Below the pieces are notes generated by a model, which saw only the letters and a program-made list of their open reading frames with translations, did no database searches and had not been told where the DNA came from. From NCBI GenBank assembly GCA_029976805.1, contig JAPOLY010000007.1, positions 1 through 57,423 on the forward strand: DNA of 57,423 nt, given 5' to 3'. Source of the DNA: a bacterium (GTDB lineage Bacteria; Planctomycetota; UBA8108; UBA1146). Both the position numbers and the translations under genes were made by a program. Below are positions 41,741-49,910 of the stretch, one piece after another; position 1 is the first letter of the stretch, and every line of letters begins with the position of its first letter.

Positions 41741-43286
41741 AGCGGTGCGCATCACTGTCGATGGGGCTTCACTGCTCGCTCAAGAGGGTCAATCCCTGAC
41801 TGCTGCCCTGATGATGGCGGGAGTCTCTGCGATTCGAAAATCTCCCACGGGGGAGGCCAGGGGTGCACTGTGTGCCATGGGCTCATGCCATGAGTGTCGT
41901 GCCACCGTGGATGGAGTTCGGGGGGTGAGAACCTGTCTGGTTCCGGTGAAGGAAGGCCTTCGTGTTGAGCGGGAGATGAAACTCCCCCGACTTCCCCTTG
42001 AGCCATCTCCCGGAGGTGAGGGTGGCGATTCTCCGCAGATCATCGAAACAGGCCTTGCTGTGATTGGTGCCGGGCCTGCAGGGTTAGCCGCCGCTTGTGT
42101 CGCTGCTGAGTTGGGAATGAAAGTTGTCATCATCGATGAATCGATGGGACCCGGAGGCCGGATCTGGAGTCACCGTCACGATCCCCCTCTGGCAGCCCGA
42201 AACTGGCTTGAGCGTGCCCGTGAAGCCGGGGTTCTCAAGCTTCAGGGCTACTCGGTCTTCAGTGGACAAGCCGGGGAGTTGGACGTGGCACGGGTGACGG
42301 ATGGCAAACGGGTTCGAATCCGTTGCCAGTCGATGGTGGTCGCGACGGGAGCGAGGGAGCGATTTCTCCCTTTCCCGGGTTGGACCCTTCCCGGTGTAGT
42401 AGGTGCCGGTGCACTGCAATCTCTGATCAAGGGTGGACTCAATATCGATGGCCGTCGAGTTTTGGTTGCCGGAACAGGACCGCTCTTGTTGGCCGTCGCT
42501 CGATTGGCCAAAGAATCGGGAGCAGAGGTGATTCTGGCCGAGCAGTCCTCTCTGGTTGATCGCAGCAGTTTGGCGATACCCCTGCTGCTTTCACCATCAC
42601 GCTGGAAGCCCGCTCGACAATTGTTGAAAGCTCTGGGGGGCATGGAGCGCTATTCGTCCAGTTGGGTCACAGAAGCCCGGGGAGGCCCGGCATTGAAAGA
42701 GGTGGTCCTCAGAACTCCAGCCGGCGATCGGGTGATGGAGGTGGATGGTCTGGCCATCGGATATGGACTGATTCCGGAGACCCGGATGGCCGCCGGTCTT
42801 GGTTGTGACGTTGAATCGACTGGAACGGTCCGGGTCGATTCCCTTCAGCAAACCTCAGTCCCGGGAATTTATTGTGCCGGAGAACCGACCGGAATTGCGG
42901 GCTGTGAAGCCGCCATCGATGAAGGATTGGTGGCAGGTATCGCTGCTGTGGGGAAGACACCCAAGGCCAGTTTGCTCGCTCGGGTTCGGAGACACCGGTT
43001 TTGGGGACAGGCCCTTGAGGATGCGCATCCGTTGCGTGAGGAATTGGGAAAACTGGCGCACGGCAGTGAAATTCTCTGCCGTTGCGAAGACGTGACGGTG
43101 GGAGACGTTTCGGAGATCTCCTCGATTCGTGAAGCACGCCTGATCCACAGAGTGGGAATGGGGCCTTGTCAGGGCAGGGTATGCGAGAGTGCTGCTCTCT
43201 GTCAGTCCCTCTCGGGATCCGATACGATCCGTCCTCCGTGGACGGTGGTTCCCGGAGAAAATCAGGATATGAGTTCTGCCCGTTGA
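41733..43286 (+). CDS. Fused 2Fe-2S ferredoxin / FAD-NAD oxidoreductase / BFD-like subunit of amino acid dehydrogenase
   Basis: 517 residues, two usually separate subunits in one chain. Residues 1-75 are a small ferredoxin domain with cluster cysteines 47, 52, 55 and 68 (GALCAMGSCHECRATVDG, RTCLVP), equivalent to HcnA/OoxX. Residues about 105-440 are a pyridine-nucleotide-disulfide oxidoreductase-like FAD domain (LAVIGAGPAGLAAACVAAEL, VVATGARERFLPFPGW, GIYCAGEPTGIAGCEAAIDEG). The C-terminus has a BFD-like 2Fe-2S set (CRCEDVT and GPCQGRVC). GTG 41733 overlaps the previous stop (GTGACTAA) and follows AGGAGG at five bases. Together with the preceding gene it would form the D-hydroxyproline dehydrogenase and pass electrons to the respiratory chain. 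The fusion is unusual. Confidence 0.85.
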   Translation: MTKAVRITVDGASLLAQEGQSLTAALMMAGVSAIRKSPTGEARGALCAMGSCHECRATVDGVRGVRTCLVPVKEGLRVEREMKLPRLPLEPSPGGEGGDSPQIIETGLAVIGAGPAGLAAACVAAELGMKVVIIDESMGPGGRIWSHRHDPPLAARNWLERAREAGVLKLQGYSVFSGQAGELDVARVTDGKRVRIRCQSMVVATGARERFLPFPGWTLPGVVGAGALQSLIKGGLNIDGRRVLVAGTGPLLLAVARLAKESGAEVILAEQSSLVDRSSLAIPLLLSPSRWKPARQLLKALGGMERYSSSWVTEARGGPALKEVVLRTPAGDRVMEVDGLAIGYGLIPETRMAAGLGCDVESTGTVRVDSLQQTSVPGIYCAGEPTGIAGCEAAIDEGLVAGIAAVGKTPKASLLARVRRHRFWGQALEDAHPLREELGKLAHGSEILCRCEDVTVGDVSEISSIREARLIHRVGMGPCQGRVCESAALCQSLSGSDTIRPPWTVVPGENQDMSSAR

Positions 43287-43349
43287 GGCAGGCCTGAATC
43301 CAACCGCCCGGAAAAGCAGTTCTGTCGTCATTGGAGAGAGGAGGATGTC

Positions 43350-44237
43350 ATCGATCGCAAAACACTGTTGCTGTTGGCGCTTCTCGCTCTCGGTACGGCA
43401 ATCCTCTCGGGGTTTTCCGGCAGTCACAGCCGGACTTCCTCCTATCCCCTGTCTGAAAATCAGAGGCTGGCATCATTGGCCCCATGCCTGACTTCGACGC
43501 TGATTGCGATGGGTGGAGAAGATCGCCTTACACTGATCAGTGATTATTGTCCGCCGGTGAAGGAACTTCCCAGGGGAGGTACCGCTTTGTCACCGGATCT
43601 TGAAAGAGTGATGCGTTCCGGAGCAGAGGTGGTCCTCGCACGCGCCGCAGCAGGCGTGCCCGTCGATGCCATCCGGCGCGTGGGGACACCGGTGGTCTTG
43701 CCCTGGTCCAGCGTCCGCGAAATGTGTGACAGTGTCCTTCGCCTCGGTGACTTGAGCGGTTGTCAGCAGGCGGCCAGGGGTTTGGCCCAAGACCTGGAAA
43801 CAGGATTGGCCCCCCGGAACGATGGTACTGGCCCCAGAGTCTTGTTAGTCATCGGTGGGCCCCTTGATCGCAGTGGGGGGCCCTGGGTGATCCGCGAGGA
43901 CTCTCTTCATGGCCAGACTCTCAAGGCTGCTGGATATCGACATGCATTTCAGGAACCCCTGATGGGTGCACCCCAACTCTCCGTGGAATCACTCATCGAT
44001 CTGGATCCGGATGTCATCGTGCATCTGATTCCGGAAGAGGATGATGGTAGCGGACGCCAAAAGGTATACGACTCCTACTCAGGCATTCCGGGTTTGCGGG
44101 CTTGGGTCGAAGACAGAATCGGCGCCATCCATGATCCGCAGATTCTCGATGAGGGTCCGGGATTGTTGGTTCTCGTCGATCAACTGCGCAAAGAGATCGG
44201 TGATCTCAGCCAACGTTCAGGGGAGGCAAATCGTTGA
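43350..44237 (+). CDS. Periplasmic binding protein of FecCD/BtuCD-type ABC transporter (start codon uncertain)
   Basis: About 289-295 residues. A hydrophobic signal segment (LLLLALLALGTAILSGFSG) is followed by a class III binding protein body: RLASLAPCLTSTLIAMGGEDRLTLIS, LSPDLERVMRSGAEVVLA, LSVESLIDLDPDVIVHL, LRAWVEDRIGAIHDP. This suits vitamin B12, heme or siderophore binding. No in-frame ATG, GTG or TTG lies near the ribosome-binding site. AGGAGG (43339-43344) is five bases before an in-frame ATC at 43350, giving MIDRKT and a proper signal n-region; TTG 43368 is the first conventional start but is too far away. The ATG at 43345 is out of frame. The stop overlaps the transporter start (TTGA). 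The ligand is unknown. Confidence 0.75.
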   Translation: MDRKTLLLLALLALGTAILSGFSGSHSRTSSYPLSENQRLASLAPCLTSTLIAMGGEDRLTLISDYCPPVKELPRGGTALSPDLERVMRSGAEVVLARAAAGVPVDAIRRVGTPVVLPWSSVREMCDSVLRLGDLSGCQQAARGLAQDLETGLAPRNDGTGPRVLLVIGGPLDRSGGPWVIREDSLHGQTLKAAGYRHAFQEPLMGAPQLSVESLIDLDPDVIVHLIPEEDDGSGRQKVYDSYSGIPGLRAWVEDRIGAIHDPQILDEGPGLLVLVDQLRKEIGDLSQRSGEANR

Positions 44238-46000
44238 ACCCCTCTGACAAGAACCCCTCTGACAAGAACCCCAGTGACAAGACCGACGACCCCTGGCTCC
44301 ATATTGAGAAACTGACTGTCAAGCGGGGCGGTAAGGAGATCCTGAAGGGCCTCGACCTTCAGGTTTCATCCAGCGAGCTGATTGCCATCGTCGGTGCCAA
44401 TGGTTCTGGCAAATCGACCCTTTTGGCAACACTTCTGGGACAGGTAGAGGCGACTGCAGGCACAGTCCGTGTCGACAATCAGTCCATCACTCGACTTTCC
44501 CATCAGCAACGGGCGCAGTCTTTCGCGTGGTTGCCTCAGGAAAGCCCGACACCGGAACCGTTGCTGGTAGAAGAGGTGGTTGCCGCCGCACGCTACCACA
44601 TGGATGAGCCACGGCCGGATGCCCTGAAGGAGGCCCGTGCTGCACTGGAAGATTGCGGTGCAGGGGATCTGTCGACTCGCTGGTGGAATGAACTCTCCGG
44701 CGGTGAAAGACAGAGGGTGGAGCTCGCAACCCTGAAGGCACAGGGAGCCCGGGCATGGCTGCTCGATGAACCCGCCAATCATCTGGATCCGGTGTGGAGA
44801 ATGAGGTTGCTGGAAGAGTTGCAACGACGGGTGCTGGAAGGAACCACCGTCGTGGTGGTGCTTCACGACATCTCCCTGCTGGAAGAGTTCAATGAAGTCG
44901 AGCCGAGAGTGATTGCTCTTGCAGATGGCCAAGTCATCTATGACGGCAAGGATCCGCAAGATTTGGGAGAAGATTGGCGATCCCGTATCTGGAGTGAAAA
45001 TCGACGCAGTGGCACGGCAGTCGATTCCGAGGCGCGTGGACGCAAACCCTGGGGAGGGGCCCGTCTCCTCGGTTGGGCAGTCCTGACTTTACTGATCGGG
45101 GTGGCGTCTGCCTGGATCGGCCCTGAGATCTCCGGAGAGTTGGGACAAGCCATCCTTCATGAACTGCGTATTCCGAGGGCTGTGGCCGGAATGATCATGG
45201 GAGCCGTTCTCGCCGGATCAGGAGCGGTCTTGCAAATTCTCCTGCAGAACCCATTGGCGACTCCGGGAACCGTTGGCACCACGGCGGGTGCTTCTCTGGG
45301 AGTGATTCTTGCCCTGTTGTTTGGAGTGGAAAGTGCACTCTTTGGAATTCCCCTGTTGCCACTGGCTGCTTTCGCAGGAGCACTGACCGTCACTTCCATC
45401 ATCGTTCTGGTCGCCTCGCGTCATCGAACGCGGACAGAAGATGTTTTGTTGGCAGGCATCGCCCTGACATTGATGACCGGTGCCATCTCCTCTGCATTGA
45501 GGCTCGGCTTTGATCAGGTGATGGCATTGGATGCATTGCGCTGGTCTCTTGGAAGTTTGACCCTGATCGGTTTTGAGAGATTGTGGTTGGCTTTGCCGTT
45601 CCTTCTCGTCTCCATGTTGGGAATGCTGATGTTGTTGCGACCGCTGGATGTTTTGGTCACCGGCATCGATCGGGCGGGGACAAGGGGGGTGAATGTTCCC
45701 CGTATTCGGACTTGGGGTGTGGGACTGGCATCGCTGGGTGTGGCTGCGGGGGTCGCCATGGCTGGCCCCATCGCCTTTGTCGGCCTTGTGTGTCCGCACA
45801 TCATGAGACTGTGGGGCGGTGGACAACCCCGTTTTCTCATCCCTGCGTCGATGTGTCTGGGTCTGGCATTCCTTCCCCTTTGTGACAGCCTGGGCCGGGT
45901 TCTTCTTGATCAGAGAGAAGTTCCGGTGGGAGTCATCACTGCGGCCATCGGTGCACCCCTGTTGTTTCTGCTGGTGATTCGCCGATCTCGCCAACGTTGA
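44234..46000 (+). CDS. ABC transporter: ATPase fused to FecCD/BtuC-type permease
   Basis: 588 residues in one chain. Residues 1-17 are the NPSDK repeat. Residues about 20-255 form an ABC ATPase of the FepC/BtuD type: Walker A GANGSGKST, Q-loop WLPQES, signature NELSGGERQR, Walker B AWLLDEPANHLD, and switch His in VVVLHDIS. Residues about 270-588 form a FecCD permease with about eight to nine hydrophobic segments and the family motifs LRIPRAVAGMIMGAVLAGSGAVLQ, NPLATPGTVGTTAGASLG and AGPIAFVGLVCPHIMRLW. Normally these are two genes. The start is TTG 44234 behind GGGAGG, overlapping the binding-protein stop. It imports an iron chelate, heme or cobalamin across the inner membrane; the ligand is unresolved. 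Confidence 0.92.
   Translation: MNPSDKNPSDKNPSDKTDDPWLHIEKLTVKRGGKEILKGLDLQVSSSELIAIVGANGSGKSTLLATLLGQVEATAGTVRVDNQSITRLSHQQRAQSFAWLPQESPTPEPLLVEEVVAAARYHMDEPRPDALKEARAALEDCGAGDLSTRWWNELSGGERQRVELATLKAQGARAWLLDEPANHLDPVWRMRLLEELQRRVLEGTTVVVVLHDISLLEEFNEVEPRVIALADGQVIYDGKDPQDLGEDWRSRIWSENRRSGTAVDSEARGRKPWGGARLLGWAVLTLLIGVASAWIGPEISGELGQAILHELRIPRAVAGMIMGAVLAGSGAVLQILLQNPLATPGTVGTTAGASLGVILALLFGVESALFGIPLLPLAAFAGALTVTSIIVLVASRHRTRTEDVLLAGIALTLMTGAISSALRLGFDQVMALDALRWSLGSLTLIGFERLWLALPFLLVSMLGMLMLLRPLDVLVTGIDRAGTRGVNVPRIRTWGVGLASLGVAAGVAMAGPIAFVGLVCPHIMRLWGGGQPRFLIPASMCLGLAFLPLCDSLGRVLLDQREVPVGVITAAIGAPLLFLLVIRRSRQR
44237..44281 (+). repeat. 15-base tandem repeat, three copies, at the start of the ABC fusion gene
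   Basis: AACCCCTCTGACAAG occurs twice and then as AACCCCAGTGACAAG, immediately after the start codon, encoding NPSDK three times. Copy-number change would keep the frame. Confidence 0.9.
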
Positions 46001-46085
46001 TCCTCCTGATCAGGCGGATGGGTTTCGGTTGCACGCATCTCCGATCATGATGTCTGCGACTGATAACTTCCGGGAAAGGAACCCC

Positions 46086-47021
46086 ATGGAATCCGATCTG
46101 AATTGGGCAGGAGTCATGCCCGCCATCACCACTCCTTTTGATGATGCGGGAGAAGTGGACCACGCCTTCCTTTCCGAACATGCGGTATGGCTCGTCGACC
46201 ACGGGGCGACAGGCATCATTCCCTGCGGATCTCTGGGTGAGGGGGCCACTCTCTCGCTGGAGGAAAAACAGCGTGTGATCGATACCTGTGTACGAGCAGT
46301 CGGTCACAGGGTTCCAGTGATTCCTGGGATCGCTGCAGCCTCCACTCGCGAAGCCGGAAGGCTCGCCGCCGCCGCTTCAGTGATGGGTGCCAGGGGGTTG
46401 ATGGTTTTGCCCCCCTACATTCACAAAGGTCCCTTCCACGAGATGGAAGCACACGTCGAGGCCGTGATGGCGGCGACCGATTTGCCGTGCATGCTCTACA
46501 ACAATCCGGGTGCGTATGGCATCGACTTCCCACCGGGATGGATTGCCGATCTGGCGGAGCGTCAGGAGAAATTGAAAGCGGTCAAGGATTCGAGTGGCGA
46601 CGCTCGGAGGATTACCGCTGTTCGTTCTCTGGTGGGTGATCGACTGGCGCTTTTCGCAGGGCTCGATGACATGGTGGTCGAAGCGGTTCGACAGGGAGCC
46701 GTCGGCTGGGTCGCCGGACTCGTCAATGCTTTGCCTGGCGAATCGGTTCTGCTCTTCGACAAGGCTGTCGCAGGGCTGGATGACCGCCAGAGTGCGCTGG
46801 AAGCAGATGAAATCTATCGCTGGTTCTTGCCGATGTTGAGATTGGATTGTGTGCCCGAGTTCGTCCAGTTGATCAAGTTGGTTCAGCAGGAGGTCCAGCG
46901 CGGTTCGGAAAATGTCCGGGCACCGAGAATCCCGGTCGTGGGAGCTTTGCGCGAGGGAGCAATTGCGGTGATCCGCGAGGCATTGGAGAAGAGGCCGTCA
47001 GTGCTCGAGGGAGAAAAGTGA
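46086..47021 (+). CDS. lhpC: DapA-family aldolase/deaminase, likely pyrroline-4-hydroxy-2-carboxylate deaminase
   Basis: 311 residues, TIM-barrel class I lyase. It has MPAITTPFDDAGEVDH at the N-terminus, GSLGEGATLSLEEK (phosphate/carboxylate loop), catalytic Tyr138 in MLYNNPGAYG and Schiff-base Lys167 in LKAVKDSSGD. In the hydroxyproline route this family member converts pyrroline-4-hydroxy-2-carboxylate to 2-oxoglutarate semialdehyde with loss of ammonia. Dihydrodipicolinate synthase or a keto-acid aldolase are sequence alternatives, but the following semialdehyde dehydrogenase and the upstream epimerase favour the deaminase. ATG 46086 has AAAGGA five bases upstream; the upstream in-frame ATG at 46029 is less likely. 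The stop overlaps the next ATG (TGATG). Confidence 0.87.
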   Translation: MESDLNWAGVMPAITTPFDDAGEVDHAFLSEHAVWLVDHGATGIIPCGSLGEGATLSLEEKQRVIDTCVRAVGHRVPVIPGIAAASTREAGRLAAAASVMGARGLMVLPPYIHKGPFHEMEAHVEAVMAATDLPCMLYNNPGAYGIDFPPGWIADLAERQEKLKAVKDSSGDARRITAVRSLVGDRLALFAGLDDMVVEAVRQGAVGWVAGLVNALPGESVLLFDKAVAGLDDRQSALEADEIYRWFLPMLRLDCVPEFVQLIKLVQQEVQRGSENVRAPRIPVVGALREGAIAVIREALEKRPSVLEGEK

Positions 47022-48604
47022 TGCTGAATGGTGTCCATTGGATCGCAGGCGAGAGTGTTTCCGGAGATCTCCTCTTTCATGCCAATAACCCGGTCACCGG
47101 TGAGCGTCTGGAGCCGGGGTTTCCTGAGGCGACGACCGATCAGATCGATTCCGCTGTGGCGGCTGCAGTTGCAGTTCATGAAAGCCGAGTGCTGTTTCCG
47201 GCAGAAGCACGAGTCCGGCTGCTGAAAGCAATAGCGAAAAATCTCGAGGAAGCCTTGCCTCGTATTCTGGAGCGGGGAGTTCTCGAGACGGGATTGCCGG
47301 CGGGTCGATTCGAAGCGGAGATGGGAAGAACCTGTTCCCAGTTGTTGCAGTTTGCGGAGACGGTTTCCACGGGGCTCTTCCGTGAGCCGGTGATGCAAAG
47401 CGCAGATCTTCAGAGGACACCCTTGCCGAGGCCTGACTTGCGCCGGCGCTGGATTCCTTTGGGACCGGTAGCCGTTTTCGGAGCGAGTAACTTTCCCCTC
47501 GCATTTGGAGTTGCAGGGGGTGATACGGCGAGTGCCTTTGCTGCGGGTTGCCCCGTGATCGTCAAGGGTCATCCCGCTCACCCGGGAGTCTGTGAATTGG
47601 TGGGTGAAGCGATCACCTCTGCTGTCGAGGAAGCTGGCTTGCCGTCGGGAGCTTTCAGTCTGGTCCACGGAGAATCTTTTGATGTGGGAGTGGGTTTGAC
47701 AGCGCACGCCGGAATCTCCGCAGTCGGTTTCACCGGTTCACAAGCGGGAGGATTGTCACTGTGGCGCATTGCTGCCCAGCGAGAAGTCCCGATTCCGGTG
47801 TTCGCAGAGATGGGCAGTGCCAACCCCGTCTTTGTTTTGCCCGAAGCCATCAATGAGAGAAGTGACGAGATTGCTGCTGGCCTGGCGGCAAGTGTCCTGC
47901 TTGGAGTGGGACAGTTCTGTACCTGCCCCGGAATCCTGATTCTGGTTCGCGACGAGAACAGCGAGGCTTTCAAGGCGTCCCTCTCCAGAGAACTGTTTCA
48001 GGGACCTGCGGGAACGATGCTTCATCAGGGGATTCATGCCGGTTACCAAAAAGGTTTGCAGGAAGTCGCCGAAAGAAATGGTGTAGAGCTGGTAGGCAAG
48101 GGACCCGCCAGTTCCGGAAGCTGTGATGCGGAAGCGGGATTGTTGGCCGCCGATGCACGTCGATTCATCGACGATCCTTTACTGCAGGCAGAAATCTTTG
48201 GTCCGAGTACTCTGCTGGTAGAGTGTGATGATCTCGAGCAGTTGCTTCAGGTGGCTTCCGTCCTCGAAGGACAGTTGACCGCCACCATCCACGCGACAGA
48301 AAATGAGTTGGCGGATCATCCCCGGTTGCTCGACCGCCTGGAAGACAGGGTCGGCCGACTGATCTTCAACGGATTTCCAACGGGCGTGGAAGTGGGTGAG
48401 TCGATGCATCACGGAGGGCCGTGGCCTGCGACGACAGACTCCCGCTGGACTTCGGTGGGAATGTCTGCCCTCGAGAGATTTCAGCGACCGGTTTGTTGGC
48501 AGGGATTTCCCGACTCTCTTCTTCCAGGAGATCTCTCCGTTGATTCCGGATCCGGCGCTCCATTCAGGTTGGATGGGGAATGGCAAGGGAGACCTTCGAG
48601 TTGA
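47021..48604 (+). CDS. 2-oxoglutarate (alpha-ketoglutaric) semialdehyde dehydrogenase
   Basis: 527 residues, aldehyde dehydrogenase of the 2,5-dioxovalerate dehydrogenase subfamily: WIPLGPVAVFGASNFPLAF, a SAFAAGCPVIVKGHPAHPG cofactor segment, AVGFTGSQAGG, general base Glu263 in FAEMGSANPVFVLP, and nucleophile Cys300 in GVGQFCTCPG. The long C-terminal FNGFPTGVEVGESMHHGGPWPATTDSRWTSVG is diagnostic of this subfamily. It oxidises the semialdehyde to 2-oxoglutarate, the last hydroxyproline step. ATG 47021 is the overlap start with lhpC; an upstream reading-frame extension is discarded. It is followed by the EamA gene with a TTGA overlap. NAD versus NADP preference was not judged. Confidence 0.93.
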   Translation: MLNGVHWIAGESVSGDLLFHANNPVTGERLEPGFPEATTDQIDSAVAAAVAVHESRVLFPAEARVRLLKAIAKNLEEALPRILERGVLETGLPAGRFEAEMGRTCSQLLQFAETVSTGLFREPVMQSADLQRTPLPRPDLRRRWIPLGPVAVFGASNFPLAFGVAGGDTASAFAAGCPVIVKGHPAHPGVCELVGEAITSAVEEAGLPSGAFSLVHGESFDVGVGLTAHAGISAVGFTGSQAGGLSLWRIAAQREVPIPVFAEMGSANPVFVLPEAINERSDEIAAGLAASVLLGVGQFCTCPGILILVRDENSEAFKASLSRELFQGPAGTMLHQGIHAGYQKGLQEVAERNGVELVGKGPASSGSCDAEAGLLAADARRFIDDPLLQAEIFGPSTLLVECDDLEQLLQVASVLEGQLTATIHATENELADHPRLLDRLEDRVGRLIFNGFPTGVEVGESMHHGGPWPATTDSRWTSVGMSALERFQRPVCWQGFPDSLLPGDLSVDSGSGAPFRLDGEWQGRPSS

Positions 48605-49518
48605 ATCGATTCGTCGGTACATGGACCTTGCTCATCATCGGGATCGTCGGGATCTCGACTTCGACACTGTGGATCCGGCTCGGGACCGCCCAGGGAGATC
48701 TGGACGAGGTTCAGTTGGCGTTTCTCAGACTCGCCCTCGCCATCCCCATCCTGTGGCTGTTGGGGAAGAGAGAGAAACCGGTCCCACTGAATCGCAGAGG
48801 GACTTCGATTTTGATCGCTGGTGCATGCCTCGCACTGCACTTTGGTGCCTGGATGGCCTCTCTCGCGTACTTGTCGGTGGCCACTTCAGTGGTACTCGTT
48901 TATCTCCATCCGGTCATCATTTATGCCATCGAAGTCGTGCGGGGACGAACGACTCTGAAGGTGGCATGTATCGGCGGTGTTCTGCTGACTCTTTCCGGTA
49001 CGACAATTCTTGCCTTGTTTGCGGAGGACTCTGGTCAGTCGGCACAAAGCGATCATCGGATCTGGGGAATGGGACTTTCCGTCATCGGCTCTCTGGCTTT
49101 CGTCGGATATCTCCTCGCAGGCCGTAGTGCCACGCAACAGATGCCAACAGTCACCTATGCGACAAGAGCCTACGCAGTGGCAGCTTTCTTCCTTTTGATA
49201 TGGTTATTCTCGATGAATTCAGAGGTGGTTCCGGAAACAGGATTGAGTTGGGGGTATGCAGGTCTTCTTGCGCTGTTTCCCACTCTTCTGGGGCACACTC
49301 CTCTGAATGCTGCACTCAAGCGTTTACCGCCAACGGTGGTGTCGACCACTTATCTGGGGGAGATGGCCGGGGCACCGCTTCTGGTGTGGCTGGTGGTCCA
49401 GGAGGCTCCGCCGACATCATTCTGGATTGGTGGACCACTGGTAGTGGCAGGAATCATGCTGGTTGCGAGAAACAGCGAAAAGTTGACGGGAGATTCCGCA
49501 AATCCGGATTCTCAGTAG
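48601..49518 (+). CDS. EamA/DMT-superfamily transporter
   Basis: About 305 residues with ten hydrophobic segments and two EamA repeats (first about 5-135, second about 150-295). Segments such as FLRLALAIPILWLL, ALHFGAWMASLAYLSVATSVVLVYLHP and TLLGHTPLNAALKRLPPTVVSTTYLGEMAGAPLLVW are typical. It is probably an inner-membrane exporter or importer of a metabolite. TTG 48601 overlaps the dehydrogenase stop (TTGA) with AAGGGAG upstream; the ATG at 48580 gives seven more residues and is the alternative. It is the last gene of the hydroxyproline-type run, so transport of hydroxyproline or an intermediate is plausible but unproven. It converges with the zinc-ribbon gene. Confidence 0.9.
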   Translation: MNRFVGTWTLLIIGIVGISTSTLWIRLGTAQGDLDEVQLAFLRLALAIPILWLLGKREKPVPLNRRGTSILIAGACLALHFGAWMASLAYLSVATSVVLVYLHPVIIYAIEVVRGRTTLKVACIGGVLLTLSGTTILALFAEDSGQSAQSDHRIWGMGLSVIGSLAFVGYLLAGRSATQQMPTVTYATRAYAVAAFFLLIWLFSMNSEVVPETGLSWGYAGLLALFPTLLGHTPLNAALKRLPPTVVSTTYLGEMAGAPLLVWLVVQEAPPTSFWIGGPLVVAGIMLVARNSEKLTGDSANPDSQ

Positions 49519-49823
49519 TTTCTTTTTGAAGAAAGCACGCCGAGAAGAAGAAGGATGGCGACTCCAACTCCGAGGGCTTTCTGCGTCGGCATGAACCAGA
49601 AAATCAGACCTACGGGCAACCCGGCGATGAGGACTGAAGCGATCATCTTCTGCTTCCCCTTTTTGAGGTCCTTTTCTTCTTCAGAATAATCTTCTCCCAG
49701 ATCGACGGACTGGTAGTCCAGTTCAGCTGGATCTCCCCAGCCGGTTTCGATGTCACTGCCGCACTCACGACAGGCCAATCGGCCTTCGGCGACTTCTGCA
49801 CCGCAGTGTGGGCAATCCAACAT
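49512..49823 (-). CDS. Zinc-ribbon protein with two C-terminal membrane helices
   Basis: 103 residues from ATG 49823, with GAAGG upstream. An N-terminal zinc ribbon (CPHCGAEVAEGRLACRECG, residues 4-22) is followed by an acidic linker (about 30-52) and two hydrophobic helices (MIASVLIAGLPVGLIFWFMP and LGVGVAILLLLGVLSS). Topology suggests the zinc ribbon faces the cytoplasm. It sits directly downstream of the clpC terminator and overlaps the end of the convergent EamA gene by seven bases. The function is unknown; such zinc-ribbon/TM proteins are often small membrane-associated regulators or scaffolds. Confidence 0.8.
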   Translation of the reverse strand: MLDCPHCGAEVAEGRLACRECGSDIETGWGDPAELDYQSVDLGEDYSEEEKDLKKGKQKMIASVLIAGLPVGLIFWFMPTQKALGVGVAILLLLGVLSSKRNY

Positions 49824-49836
49824 CGTCGATCCCTTC

Positions 49837-49874
49837 AAAAAAATCCGTGGCCACCTTTTCCGGTGGCCACGGAT
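49837..49874 (-). terminator. Rho-independent terminator of clpC
   Basis: A 13-base perfect stem (49843-49855 ATCCGTGGCCACC with 49862-49874) and a six-base loop lie 37 bases after the clpC stop on the minus strand, followed by a run of seven T (minus strand, 49843-49837). This is a classic intrinsic terminator. Confidence 0.9.
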
Positions 49875-49910
49875 GATGCGAATTCATTCACTCGATCGCA
49901 AACGGATTCT

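Noticed and set aside
43287-43349. Cobalamin or other riboswitch before the binding-protein gene
   Set aside because: Only 63 bases are available, too short for a known riboswitch, and no conserved box is visible.
46006-46015. CCTGATCAGG palindrome after the ABC fusion gene
   Set aside because: Ten bases with no loop and no T run; not a terminator, and operator evidence is lacking.
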